Shown here piece after piece: positions 23,512 to 35,371 of a stretch of 64,000 bases of DNA. The stretch lies in contig JAYKXP010000004.1 in the NCBI GenBank assembly GCA_037176845.1, positions 620,001 through 684,000 of the forward strand, in the 5' to 3' direction. Origin of the DNA: Paramarasmius palmivorus (Eukaryota > Basidiomycota > Agaricomycetes > Agaricales > Marasmiaceae). A program made the translations under genes and the position numbers. The notes beneath the pieces were generated by a model. That model saw only the letters and a program-made list of their open reading frames with translations, was not told the origin of the DNA and did not search any database. Positions within the stretch are counted from its first letter, which is position 1, and each line of letters begins with the position of its first letter.

Positions 23512-26322
23512 TCAACGTCCGTGCGGATATGTCCACAAGAGATTAAGCATCCACATTCCACAGAAAATGATGAACAGCTTCATCTTCAAACCTGGCTTCA
23601 CCATTGAAGCAATGTCGATCCTTCCCTGTATAGATGCCGTTTTAGGTGTGGGTGGTTCGGGCCCATCGGCGAGCTGGTCAATCCACCTCCTTGACCCAGA
23701 AGCCGTGTCATCTGTCACATTAGTGTTTGCGGTACCAGGGCCCGATGGTGAATCGCCGGCATCGAACACCGTGACAGACCTGCTGGATGACAAGTCTCCA
23801 GCACTCGCGGGTGCAGGCAAGCCAGAAGATCCCGTTTCCTTCTTCGCCTCTCGAGATCCGCAAATCATGTCCACCACTACCGCCGTTGCTCTCGCCACTT
23901 GATTAGACACGCACACAAACATCAGTGTTGTGAGAACAAAGTTCAGCGGCCTCCACCTGGTTCCTGGAATGACCAATAGTACACCCTTGGTATCGCCAGC
24001 CAACCAGAAATGATACTGGATGATGAACGTCTCCAAGCTGCACCGCCCTATGAACGCAAAGAAGCGCGAGTAGGTTGACCGCAATAGCTCGTTTGCGTTA
24101 CGGAGAATGACGAAAGAGAGGATGGGTAAGAACGATATGTATGGGTGTACGACGTTGTAGGTGAATTTAGATGGCTGGAGAAGCTCAAACGACATATACC
24201 AGACCAGCGTTAGAGCTGATACCACATATGAAGCTTTGACGGCGACTTGCCAGCGAGGTGAATCCATGACACGAAGCTCGCGAATTTTGATCACCGCAAG
24301 TGCGGTGAACATCCCAAAGTAGACGACCCAGAGATCAAGTTTCATACGGAAAGCCCATTCACGAGCTGACCAATGAATGTTGAAAACTCTTTCTAGAAGA
24401 TCAAACAGGGCTTCCAGGGGCCATGGATCGTGCATGAACAGCGTCACCATGCCCGCGGAAGCCAGAAATTTGAGGACGAGGACCGGCGTTCGATCATTGA
24501 GATGTGAGGCAATGGCCATGGTTGCATAAATGATAATAAACCATGTAGAAACCAAGGGAGAGAAATAGTAGAATAGATAGTCGGTGTTCATCGCGTATGC
24601 CAACAGCAATGTGAAGAGGTTGAGCCTGATTAGTACCTGCGAATCGTGAGAGGTTAGCTTGCTATTCATTTGCACCAATTGGCTTTCATTCACCTGAGCG
24701 ACGCGTAAGAAGCCGAAATCGGCTTTCCGCATGTAAAACATCGTATGGCCATAGCCAGTCATGAACAGGTAGGCTGCAACGAGTACCCGTATCGGATTGT
24801 AGATTCCAGATATCTTCGACGCTCCAACGTAGTGATAGATAAGAATGGCGACTAAAGTACGATCAAGTGTTAACCATTTGCGATCCGGTGAGGAGTCGAA
24901 CTCACCTTGCATCCATCCTTTCCATTCGTCTGTTTGCTCCCGGTTCAAGAACCCTAGGTCTTTATCGGATCTCTTCACCGTCGTAAGGCCGACGACGAGA
25001 CTCAATAGAGCCAAAAACCCAAATGTCCACGGAGAAAAGAGTTTCTGCTCCTTCAGCCATAGCCCACTCCTGTCAGCAAAGAAAACAAGCACTAGGGCTA
25101 CGCCAAGTATGAAGATCGGAGTCTGCTCTATGATGGAGAGCCATTCACTGGTGCTTTGGTCTACTTTTATTCATGAGAATTTTTGTGGGGCTTGAAATAA
25201 TGAAGTCGTCTCTCACCGGTATGAGTCGATTGCAGCAGATGCCACAGGCCCCAAAGTAAAAATCCGCCGATAACGGCAAGTTGAAGGAGTAACGGATTTG
25301 GGTACGAGCGACAGCAAGTACTATCCAATGGATAATGTTTGGGCAGCTTGTCGTTACAATGTAGATTCAGAAGGATGTTCGCTTGAGCCTTGACCAATCT
25401 ATTCGAGAAGTGTAAACCATCTTCGGTTTCGGATAGGTCTAGCATCTCGTTGAATACGGACGGAAATAGAACTGGTCCATTTGGTGTAAGGCGATGATAC
25501 AGATCCGAATTCATAGCATCAATGTCGGCCGGGTGCATTGTTTTTTGTCTGTCACTTGACAGCTTGCTTGTAATGACCTGCTCGACCGGTAGCACGACGA
25601 TTGTACTCGCAATCTCCGGATTAAGGGACAGGGAACGTAGGATACTTTCAATATTCGCTTCCCAGTTCGGGAGGCCACCAGACGTTTCGGCATAACGGAG
25701 ATGCCAGAGACCTGCTCCCAAAACAAGGATAGCTGGTCGAGCGGAGGTATAGTTCTGGGATGAGATGCTAGAGGTCACCATCCCACGGGTATGTGTCGCA
25801 TTGAGGAACGGATCCCAGAAGAACGAGATTTTTGTGCCGAAAGCGGTGTGAAGTGTGTGATTGGCATGTTTCTGACCGTCCTCTCGCGGTGCGTTGGGTA
25901 GTGTAGGGTCAACGAGGTTGGAAAGTTGGTAGAAGAGATTCCGTGTAATTGAGTCGCCGACGAATATTACGTCGCGTGAATTGAGACAGCTTTCAGAATC
26001 CTGAGGTTTGTATTGGTGTAGCATGCAACCTATGAGTGATCTCAGTGAGAAGGCAGATATCCTCATGATGTTAACAGCACTCACCGTCTGGCTGCCAGAT
26101 AGCCCGGCGAGAATCTAGCCAGCTTCCTCGTGTAATTAGAGCATGGCAATGAAGAGGGTCAAACTGATCTGCAAAACCATTAGAGTAAGAATATATACGC
26201 CCTGGCGCAGACTTACCGTGAAGAAGGAGTCTTCCGCATCCTACTAGGACTGAAAATATAATCGCCAAGTAGCCGCAGTAGGAAAACAGTGATGAATTCA
26301 CAGAGAAGTTGGATTTGGCCAT
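23512..26322 (-). CDS. CAS1: Cas1-like polysaccharide O-acetyltransferase
   Basis: Multi-pass membrane protein of the Cas1p family. In Cryptococcus Cas1 O-acetylates capsular glucuronoxylomannan; in mushrooms the substrate is presumably a wall or secreted glycan. Start MAKSNFSVNSSLFSYCGYLA (ATG 26322), a type II signal-anchor. Next is a lumenal PC-esterase/SGNH-like domain with FVGDSITRNLFYQ (GDS motif), VLVLGAGLWHLRY and the DGLHFS catalytic DxxH. The C-terminal acyltransferase domain has about ten TM segments, with IYHYVGASKISGIYNPIRVL, FMTGYGHTMFYMRKADFGF and SRFFAFIGRCSLETFIIQYH. Two introns (24637-24693 and 24852-24905) are multiples of three without stops, so the frame reads through them; removing them restores the family sequence. 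Confident family call. Confidence 0.92.
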
Positions 26323-26678
26323 ATTTCGTCTCGGCCTTCTGGTTTCGCGCACCAGATGGAATTAGTTACTGTGAGATGCACATGGAGTTCGAAGAAAGCG
26401 TCTGAGAGAGAAGTGTGAGTCTTTTACACGTATTACGTGAAGGCTGTCAGTACTAGTGCTCTCGAACTTCAACGTCTTCAACGACCACGTTTCACGTTTT
26501 GGCCGCGCTTTCTCGCTTGTTCACGGAACTTAATGTTTGAAGACTTGCAGGACTTTGTCGAAAATCATGGCTAGCTTTTATCTCGTCTATTTCCCGAGCT
26601 GGAACCAAGTAGACCTGAGGCATAACTGTGGGTCCATCTCAACATGTTGAACGTGTCGGTGATCTCACTGTGTTTGTA

Positions 26679-26790
26679 GTTCTGTCCTCACGATGATTCA
26701 CACTTCTTGTGATATCTACACTATTCACATAATTGTGAACGCAGAACTACCTCACGATAAAAATATCAGATTCAAGTTCACTGACAGAAC
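26679..26790. repeat. Cluster of short inverted and direct repeats
   Basis: GTTCTGTC (26679-26686) and its reverse complement GACAGAAC (26783-26790) bracket two TCACA-spacer-TGTGA palindromes: 26698-26712 and TTCACA-TAAT-TGTGAA at 26724-26739. They also bracket a direct repeat of CTCACGAT (26687 and 26751). It could be a cluster of regulator-binding sites, a small hairpin or chance. No target-site duplication was identified. Confidence 0.4.
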
Positions 26791-29700
26791 ACGGAGATGC
26801 CGGGTATGATACCCAATAGCATTCGCACGCCGGTCACTTTGCATTTCCACAAATGAGGCACAGGTATGCCTGACCTTTACCGGCTCAGCTCGTAGTGGCT
26901 ATTGGACTTCTAGTTAGGCCAATGAATCTCAAGATTGAGACAATACTCCCTCCTTGTATCTAGTCACTAGCTGAACTTCTAACCTGGTAAGTGGTTCATT
27001 CATGTCTCTTGGTCTCGTGAACACTGTTCTGACCATAGTAGGTATACATGGCTTGGGGTTGCCCCCACTAATGTAGTCTCGTGGGCTTTGAGCTGGGATA
27101 CACTCGGATTCTGTTCTTGAGGCAAGCTACTATTTCGGTAATTGTTCTGTTTTTGCTCACTGCATTCAATACAGGCTAGATCACTAAAGTAAAAAGCGTT
27201 TAAACATCGCCTTCATGTGACCGCTATCGATCTTAGGGCGTGCGGATCCTGGCACAAAAGAAAGAATCGAAAGAGCAAGTAATATTTAGGCAACTGGCGA
27301 TGGCAGATTGTTTGCCCTAGCGTCACGATGCAATACATCCGGACTTGTCATCAAAATGAAAGGGAGGTGGATGTGTGGAAAGTGGCGGGAGCGGGCTGCG
27401 GCATTGAGACCAGAAGTGGACAGGTTTACTAGATGTGAGTGAAGGGCCATCTCGGTACGTATTTCCGTCCCTCAGTTGGAACCAGAGAGTCACACCTATA
27501 ATCAGTCGAACGACTCGTACTCATTATCCTGCTGTCCAAGATTTCTGGTAGACTCTTCGCGCCACAACGATATACCCTGGTGTTCGACACAGACTCCACA
27601 CCTGTTCCTCCGTCATCGACTCGGACCGACGCGTAAAATCATGCGTATATGCCCAAAACCCTAGTGGCGCATTTCCCCTGAAAATCACCAGAACTATGAC
27701 ATCTGCATAACTACACCTTTTCTTCTCGAGAATGGCCGTCATTGGTGGGGTGTTTGCGTCGACGGACAACTAAATGACATCTAATGACCTGTAGGCCCTC
27801 CTCATCCTCTCGTCATCCCCTTATCATTCCCATCGCCAACCACTTTTAGACACAACAATTCCCGCTCCACGTTCCTGCCATGTAGGCGATGGTCTGCAAA
27901 ATCCACCTCAAGTGCGTTTTCTTAACTGATATTTGTGTTGAAGCATCTGATAAGTAGACGTGCTACACAAAAAGGTACCTTGGGTTTGGACTCTTTCTAT
28001 CTCCATCGAAGAGCCGCCGCCGAAAGTTCTCTTGGAAAATGCTCAACTGTAGGCTGCTGACTTGAAGTGGTCATCTTCGCCTACTCATGTTGGCTAAGTA
28101 CCGGATGGCCGATGGATAGATGAAACGGGCCCCAGGGATATTTCTGTCACCGCATTCCTCGGCTTTATGTTCAGAGCAATTAAAATAGGTAAGTGTTACA
28201 GAGCCTTTTGTTCTTCTAGCTTGAATTCTGAATAATCATATTCAATAGACCGACCGCATTTCTGTGATGCGCGGACAACACTGGCAGTCCACCGTTTCAA
28301 GAATCGAAACCTCCAGGCTTTTTATTTGCTTGCCTGGGCGCGTCGGGTGACTCATCACCAGCTTCCCGTGCGGCACCGTGTGATTATAAATACTGGTTTG
28401 TCGGGGTCGGGCTGCGACGAATTCGGATTGTGATGGCAACAACTCGCGTAGCTAACGCACAGCGACTGCAGCAACTGTCCACAGGGTCAAAATCTACGCT
28501 TGCAGTCGGATCTCGATGGGCTCCCGTTTTATGCCCCTGAAAACCTCAAGTCCAAAGCGCGGGATGTCTGGGATGCCCTGGAATGCCAACCCTGACTCGA
28601 TTCAAGTTTCAATAACCCTAGCGTTTCTCTTTGGCATCTACGTCTGTGTAAATTGAGCCAGGGAAGACTGTCTAGTCCTTACTTACGGTGGCCTGAGAAT
28701 CACGTCTCAACAGCAGGAACGACCGCTTGACCGGTTATAGATAGGGAGACGTCCTCCTCGCACCGCTTCTGTCGGACCACTTCTCTATATTCGTCTATTG
28801 CACCTCAGGCAACTACTCGAACTAGGCTAATGTGAATCAGGCCCGTGATTAGAAACGTGTCTTCAACTGGTTCAACAGCATACAGCGTAATTACTATTCC
28901 AGTCGTCTAGTTTCTGCTCTGATACAGCTAGTATGTAGCCTAAGAGGCCAGCCCAAGAAGTTCGGCCGGCTAGAACTGTCCCCTTCTTGACTATAAAGTT
29001 CTCGTTTATCCGATGTTTCACAGGCCTGCGTGGTGGATTCTTATTGCTGGCTGTCATCTGAGGACCCTGCCAACAATTCAGCGTCCCGTCGAGGTCCTGT
29101 GAATAGACTATGTTCGGTACAGTTTGCCTGGCCTTTGAACTTCTCGGAACAATGGGCACTCTGGTCCTTCTATGGTCTCAAAGTATTCATTATTCGGAGG
29201 CGACGGAGATTGCTTAATTCCCTGATCCAGCGTGACTATGCTACAGCTCGAAGCTGAACGGATGGAGGTCTCCGAGGCGGAAATTGTGAAGCGGGCGTTG
29301 TGACCATTCTGAGGGGAAGGCAATTCACCGGCTTCATTCTCGGCGACACGTAGTCCACTGACTAGTAAGTATTTGGATCTTGGACTTATCTGTTCTGTTC
29401 ACGGTGCGCGCTAACTTGGGTTCTGAAAATCCCCTTGCTGTGTTGTAGCAACCGAAATTCCATCTGTAATTCATTTCCGATGTGATTGGGACCCATCATG
29501 CAATGAAAGGATTCTAGGGTTGCGAGGGTATCAATTCTGAAAAGTATCACCTAACAAAGAGCTCGCTTCACATGAATCGGCGTTATGAGGCTGCAGAAGA
29601 TACACGCGCATGTCCGTTGTGAAAGGGATTTTAAGTAAGATCACTAGTCAGTACACTCTCTGGCCGAAACTCCAACCTAGAAGTTCAAAGCAATGTTCTC

Positions 29701-31200
29701 TGCCGTTTATATTCCCGCTCGAGTCCTAGGAAAGCATGTCATTATAGAGTTGCCATTCCCGCCCGTGTTGGTCCGCGACAAAGTTACTCGACGTAACCAT
29801 CCTCCAAAGGTTCACAGCTTTGTCACAAACACCCTGTTTCGTCGTGTTGATATGCTCACACAAAGACACTCGCGATCTATCACTCCCGCGGGCAGGCTGT
29901 TACTGTGCCTTCATTGAGAACAAGAGTCTATCGTGCATGAGTAGGCTGCAGTTTCGTTACGTCAGTGTTTGTGTCCCCCACAGTATCACACACATCCACT
30001 GCTTTGTTCAGCCACGCGTGAAATGAATAGGTCGCTCCTAAGCGATAATGTCTCCGGGGATCAGGCGGGAAGATTCTTCGAAGCTTCACATCACTCAAGT
30101 GACAAGTTACTTGCATTCGCACTCACGCACTCGTAGAGGCTTCGTCATTCAATACATTCCCGCCTTATCAGGTTCCCTAGGAATGGGTATTGTGGTTCCC
30201 TCCAAAGTCCTTGATAGATGAGTGATCTCATGATGATCTTTGATCGAAGAGGAAGTGGGGAATATGCCAGTACGAAAACACGTTGTGTTTGTCTGGAGAT
30301 GCCCTTTATCCAGATTAACATGGACAAAAAGTACGTATTGCCGCCCAAAGACCGGGGATTTCCACGAAGGTTTGCCTTTTGGTGCTACTGTTGCCTCTGT
30401 TCGGTGCGAGGATACGTTATGCTGTAGGTCATTACGGGGTTTTGAAAGATAAGGTGAACTCAAGAAGACAGGCATCACGGTGATGAGAGCGAAAAGCTTC
30501 GGTTCGTCGATTGTAACATTCTTTTCGTAGATTGATCTGAACATACAGCGTGACAGATATATTATTATCACCCCAAGCATGTGCGGAAGCGCATGTGAAG
30601 TTGCTAGAAAGACTGGGAGATGTGACGAAAATGTTTGTAGGACGTCATGAGTCATGGACTGACAGAGAATAACTCGGAACGAGCCTAGGACCCAGAAGAT
30701 CGGTGCCAAGAGGGATAGGGAAGCTTGAAGACGTGGGCAAGATGGTGCGTGGTCAGTCGAGAATAGAGATGAATGGGGAGATGGGTCAAAAGAATTTTAG
30801 ATTATCAAAGACCGCAGCAAGGCGGGACATACCATTGTTGCTGTTGCAAGGGGCGTTTCATGGCAAGGAACCCTGTCTAGAGATTTGAAAAAACCGGGGT
30901 CCCTTGGAATGAAAGACTAAGACTTGCTGAATAAGACGGGCAAGAAGGCAAACGAGGTGTAGGACGGTGTGTATCACTGTATGCAGCTAGAATCCTAGGC
31001 GTTGCAGAAGTGAGAACTCGGATATGCATTGCATACGTGATGATGATGGAAACTAATTACGACGGACTAACGAATTGCGGCTATCTTGGGAAAAAACCAA
31101 AAGAGGTAAGATCTGAAAAAAATCTGTTGGAGTAATGCAAAGTTGATGTCATTACAAAACCGAGGCGGTGCCCACTTCCGGCTAGATTCTCCGTCCGAGC

Positions 31201-31210
31201 ATATAAAAAC
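31201..31210 (+). promoter_or_regulatory. TATA box upstream of the CBM-like small gene
   Basis: ATATAAAAAC lies 160-170 nt before the ATG at 31371 and is followed by CT-rich sequence (about 31253-31275), which is a common fungal core-promoter layout. It is one of the cleaner TATA boxes in the window and supports a real, possibly inducible, gene here. Confidence 0.45.
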
Positions 31211-31370
31211 CAAGGCAACCGTTTGCCGCCCAAGTCCTAGTCCTTGACAGTCTTTGACTCTACCTCTGCCCCTCGTCCACAGCGGCATACCGCTCTCCTA
31301 CTCCCCACAATTTCCCCCAAAACAATTCGCCAAAACGGCCTCGACAGCAGGGTATCACGCTTCTGGCGCA

Positions 31371-31608
31371 ATGCCAGTCATTAGCAACGCGACAAGGATA
31401 TGGGAACTCAATATCCATTGGCCCATCTACTCCCAATGCGGGGTCTGGGATGGGAAAGGCGTAGCGGTTTATCAGTGTATCCAAGAACGTATGTTCTCGT
31501 CGTTTCTTTGCCAGGGCACTTCGGATCTCACCTTTTTTTCTAGATGATTCGGTTCCTGGAACACAACCCCCCAATGCGGCCTATTGGCGCTTTTTGGCGC
31601 GTCGATAG
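31371..31608 (+). CDS. Small CBM5/12-like (chitin-binding-like) protein
   Basis: Two exons, 31371-31488 and 31544-31608, are joined across a 55-nt intron (donor GTATGT, acceptor TTTCTAG). They encode about 60 residues. The core GVAVYQCIQEHDSVPGTQPP followed by NAAYWRF resembles the C-terminal half of family 5/12 carbohydrate-binding modules (YxCIQxHxSxxGxxPPNxxxW), which bind chitin or cellulose. A second aromatic-rich stretch, RIWELNIHWPIYSQCGVWDG, precedes it. No signal peptide is visible, so it may be cytosolic, as are other stand-alone mushroom CBM proteins. The match is by eye and the length is near the limit of detection. A TATA box upstream adds support. Confidence 0.5.
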
Positions 31609-34316
31609 CCCAAACAGCCCAGTCTCAGGAGGCATCTCGTCCTAAACTATACCTGACCGCCAAGGCACATCTTCCTGCCTCCCGGTCCACCTATCGCATT
31701 ACTTCATGTCCTCATCCATACGACATCCCTCATCACTCACCTTTATCCGCATCCCTGACATCCTCCTATGGTTGGTTCATCATGTTTTGTGTTGTGCCGT
31801 TTGGTCCAACGGCAAAACCTCCAAGAGTTCACCAAATGACTCTTGGTCACCCCGAGTTCCCAGACACGAACAGCTCAAATACCCCGCGCGTCCTTCACAA
31901 TATGCGTGGTTTTTGGGGGGCTACATCTCTGACATCGATGTCGAAATACTTTTTCCTTGGGTCCAGAGAGATTGATTCTCTCTGCGTGTGTTCGCCTCTA
32001 CCTTTTTCGCTATCGCTTTCGGGTTCGGATGGGAATTATGTATCTTGGGTCATTGGGTTGTTTCATTTGCAATCTTTCGTATATATATCTTTATATCTCT
32101 GGCTAGACACTTTACAGATCATGCATTACCATAGTCCTACTACACTATTCACCACCCTAACTCGAATCCACGAACACTGATACACACAACCGCTGTACAA
32201 CTGCAACACAATCAAATATGTATTACTTCCCGAGTTCTATCCATTCATTGCCACTATCTACGCGTGTTCCTCTTTTGATGAGCCTTAATAGGTTATGCTT
32301 CTGCTCTCCCGTCTTTCAACGCGTGATGTCACAAACGTGTCATTTCTCCGTCATTGATGCCCTCTGCGTTCATCGACGTTTGGAGGTGATGCAAGTACGG
32401 TCGCTTCAGCTTGCCAATCCTCCGGAACTAGGGCTACAGCTCATTTTAGCAAGCAGCATTTAGTCTACGTATGTATTTGGAGTTCAAGCCCTAGGCACAG
32501 ACTCCCGAGTGCTCGGATGACGACGATCTGGACTCGTATTTTCGCTTTTTTTTCGCTGTCATGCACAAGAAATACCGAGCTTTCGACCACGTTGATGTCA
32601 ATGTGTATTGCAAAAAATGCCAGATCTTCATAGTCAGAAGGCAATCTATCGTGATTGCAAGTAGCTCAAGTTCGGTAGTTGTTTATCCGAGTTGTACATA
32701 GTGGGAAAATATCCGCGGCCGAGGATGTGCAGTTGCTTCGCGATGGGGTGGTCAACCTTCGCGGCCATTTGTCGTCCTTTGAAACATTTCGAATTACCGA
32801 TGTGGGGTTCATTAAGAGCCCTTGGTACTTCCGTCGTTCTGCCGCGGCGCGGTGGGTCGTCGTGGATCGCTGTCGTCAATCATTCAACTGCAATTAGTAT
32901 CGATGGAAGAGAAGGACAAACTACCATCAACATTTGAAATGCTTGCTAAAGCCCTGAAGAGTGCGGAACCAAGGGATATCGATATTGTGCATACTGCAAA
33001 ACACTTTCCCCATGGCCAGCCCATGTGCATATGCATATCATGGTCATCTCCATTTCGGATATCCCATCTAAATTACAATTGCCTGAAAACAGCGCGATCC
33101 AGTTAACTCGAGGCTCGCCGACGGACCATCGATATCACTCCTTTCGGAAAACATCAGGCCAGAGATTTGCAAGGTGAATATCGATGAGCCGATGAATATA
33201 GCGGCCAGTTGAATCTCTCTTTATTGTGCAAAAAAACATACGCGATCATCGATAAAGATCCCTTTGATTAGGTGTGTTCCGATGCACTTTAAGCTGCTGG
33301 GGTTTATTAGCGTTTAGCGGACCTGTTAGATAGAGTTAACACTGCGAAGGAGATAGTGCACGATAACAAGACGATAATGAGTCCTTTGACCTTCGGTATT
33401 TTTATTTCCTATTTCAGCCTTCGAACAGCAGCTTTACCTACCACCCACATAAACTTCTTCTGTGACTGATCATGAATCTTCGAAGACCCCGTATGGCTTT
33501 CTACGAGTCGCATCCAAACACAGATAGAGGTCGAGACCGAGGCTGAATGCAAGATACGATAGGAGTTACTATTAGCAAACAACTTCGGGAACGAGAACGA
33601 AAAGGAGAACGTGGATGTCGACGTACTCTGCTCTCTATTCCTCTTCTTCAATGTTACGCCCCTCGCTTGGCGAGCAAGTAAGTAAAAAGTACAAATTTCA
33701 TGTGCCTCGATTACTCGACCCGCTGTTGCTTATCCTGGACCCGAATTCGAGGGGACAAAACCGTGTCGCGAATATCTCGGAAATGGGATGGCCGAGTACG
33801 AAACGGGTGTCCTATAGCTGTTGCGTTGTGTGCCCCCTGGGGCCCAAACCTTCACCCTCGGAGCGCCAACGCCGGGCAGTGTTGCATGGCCATAACCAGG
33901 AACGGTGATAATGATGCATGATGGAGTGGATAGGTGCGATGGGTCCAAGGTTTGGCATGACAGTTCGAATCAGAACGGGAAATGCAAAAACTTTAGAATT
34001 GCCAATGCCAGCAGCTACAGCTGCTGTGCGTGATGTACGCGTGGTTTTGGAGAATCATAATTTTGACTGTCACCTCCGCGGTGCAGATTAGATTCTAGAT
34101 TGATTTGACGAAGAGCTGTTAGCAGATATGATGTTTCGTCAAATTCGAAGCACCGAAAGATAGAACAAATTCCCATAACACCGCGGTGAGCAGAAGCCGG
34201 TAACCGGTTCGAGCAATATTGACGAAGTACACGTATGACAGTTCAATTGCATCCTATCTATAATACAATGTGAAAGAAGCTTCTTACAGTTACAGGGGAA
34301 TGTAATATACAAGGAC
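31609..34316. other. Gene-poor region, second part
   Basis: About 2.7 kb between the CBM-like gene and GID8. ORFs at 31706-31975, 31584-32180 and 32679-33106 (plus) overlap one another and have no domain or splice context, so they are not called. The first few hundred bases are probably the 3' UTR of the small gene. No repeats or RNA genes are recognised. Confidence 0.4.
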
Positions 34317-35371
34317 CTACGTAGAAGCCATGGGCTTTTGAAGATCGGTGGACTCCTTGAGCGTCTTGGTACCCCAGCTCATCAACCTCAATAATCCCAC
34401 CAACTTTGGTTCTTTACCCTGACTTAGACTCTCCAAGATAGCGCCGTTCATCTCACCAGCCGTCTTGAGCCTCTGCCCGGGTCCCAACAGCTCTCTGAGG
34501 CCATCAGGTCTGGAGTTGGCATCGAGGTCCTGAAAAGCAAGAAGCGACATGGTCTTCTCGAGCTCAGCAAGGAACTCGGGATTCTCCTCGCCACGTGGAG
34601 CCAGTTCATCTTGGGCGAATTGCAACGCTTCCGCGATTTTACCAGAACGGATGAGCTCGATGACACGTTGCTGTTGGAGGTGAAAGTAGAGCGAAGGATT
34701 TGTATCAAGGATCTGGAGAGGGAGAGTCAGTATCAGGTCACAGAGATTAGAGACGAGAATAGAGATCATATTGAAGACTGAAGTTTTTGGTTGAGTCTCA
34801 TCAAGGGCTCAGAGTGGTGCATGAAAGGTTTAATCATTTAGAATGAAAATGATTCCTTGTACTCACCTCGGGGTTTAACTCGTTGACTCTCTCAATTGCG
34901 TTCTGGACATCGCCTCGTTGTAGAGCTTCCCGAATTCTCATCCGACTTTCAATAGAGTCCATGTCGACTTGAGATGGGATGGAGGCTTCGGCAGCAAACT
35001 CTTGAGCAGCAGATTTGTAGCCCTCAATCATGAGGTAGTCCATGATTAGACGGTTGAGGTCTCTGAGGAAGTTGAATAGTCAGTTGAATAATTCGTGACG
35101 AAAAAAAAAACAGGGAAGAAGAATGGTTCAGATAATACATGCAATTTATTAGGCTCCTCATGATTAAACTCGGAGAGATTCCCAATTTTTTGTCATCTTG
35201 GAAAGGTAGTTGGTAGAGGAAACTCACTGTTTCGTGACGGCGACTTCATGCATACGTCTGTCCCATTCGCCTTCGGGAATGACAGGTTTGCCTGTTGAGC
35301 CTGAAGCCTACAGTTTTGTCGATTCATTAGAGAGGCGATTGGTGAGGAAGGGGAGAAAGAATACGAACCAT
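34317..35371 (-). CDS. GID8: GID8, LisH-CTLH-CRA subunit of the GID/CTLH E3 ligase
   Basis: Gid8 is a scaffold subunit of the GID/CTLH ubiquitin ligase that degrades gluconeogenic enzymes in yeast. The spliced protein has LNRLIMDYLMIEGYKSAAQE (LisH), IESRMRIREALQRGDVQNAI (CTLH), and FHLQQQRVIELIRSGKIAEA followed by FLAELEKTMSLLAFQD (CRA). It ends DLQKPMAST. The best 5' end uses ATG at 35369-35371 directly followed by a GTTCGT donor, so exon 1 would be the start codon alone. Splicing to the TGTAG acceptor gives MASGSTGKPVIPEGEWDRRM. The start is uncertain; the rest is firm. Confidence 0.9.

Larger units (their letters stand above)
26323..31370. other. Gene-poor region, first part
   Basis: More than 5 kb with no convincing coding sequence, unlike the dense rest of the window. 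All ORFs are short, lack splice support and show no domain. The longest, 30149-30709 on the minus strand (186 codons), is unlike any known family. No transposon terminal repeats, reverse transcriptase or transposase motifs, tandem repeats or tRNA were recognised. A cluster of short palindromes lies near 26.7 kb. Base composition looks similar to the intergenic DNA elsewhere. Confidence 0.45.

Noticed and set aside
24885..24905. Sequence resembling a tRNA B box (GAGTTCGACTCC on the minus strand)
   Set aside because: It is the donor end of an intron in the Cas1-like gene, and no cloverleaf or A box is present.
28382..28540. TATA-like element followed by a 35-codon ORF (MATTRVANAQRLQQLSTGSK)
   Set aside because: Too short, with no similarity and no splice continuation; also lacks the CaaX ending expected of a mating pheromone precursor.
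30149..30709. 186-codon minus-strand ORF in the gene-poor block
   Set aside because: No domain, unusual composition, no splice or promoter context. Overlapping plus-strand ORFs of similar quality suggest chance.
31584..32180. 198-codon plus-strand ORF downstream of the CBM-like gene
   Set aside because: Overlaps the end of the small gene in another frame, is Ser/Leu/Pro biased and has no recognisable domain; more likely 3' UTR.
26323..34316. Mating-type locus or pheromone/receptor genes in the gene-poor block
   Set aside because: No seven-TM Ste3-like exons, homeodomain motifs or CaaX-ending small ORFs were found.
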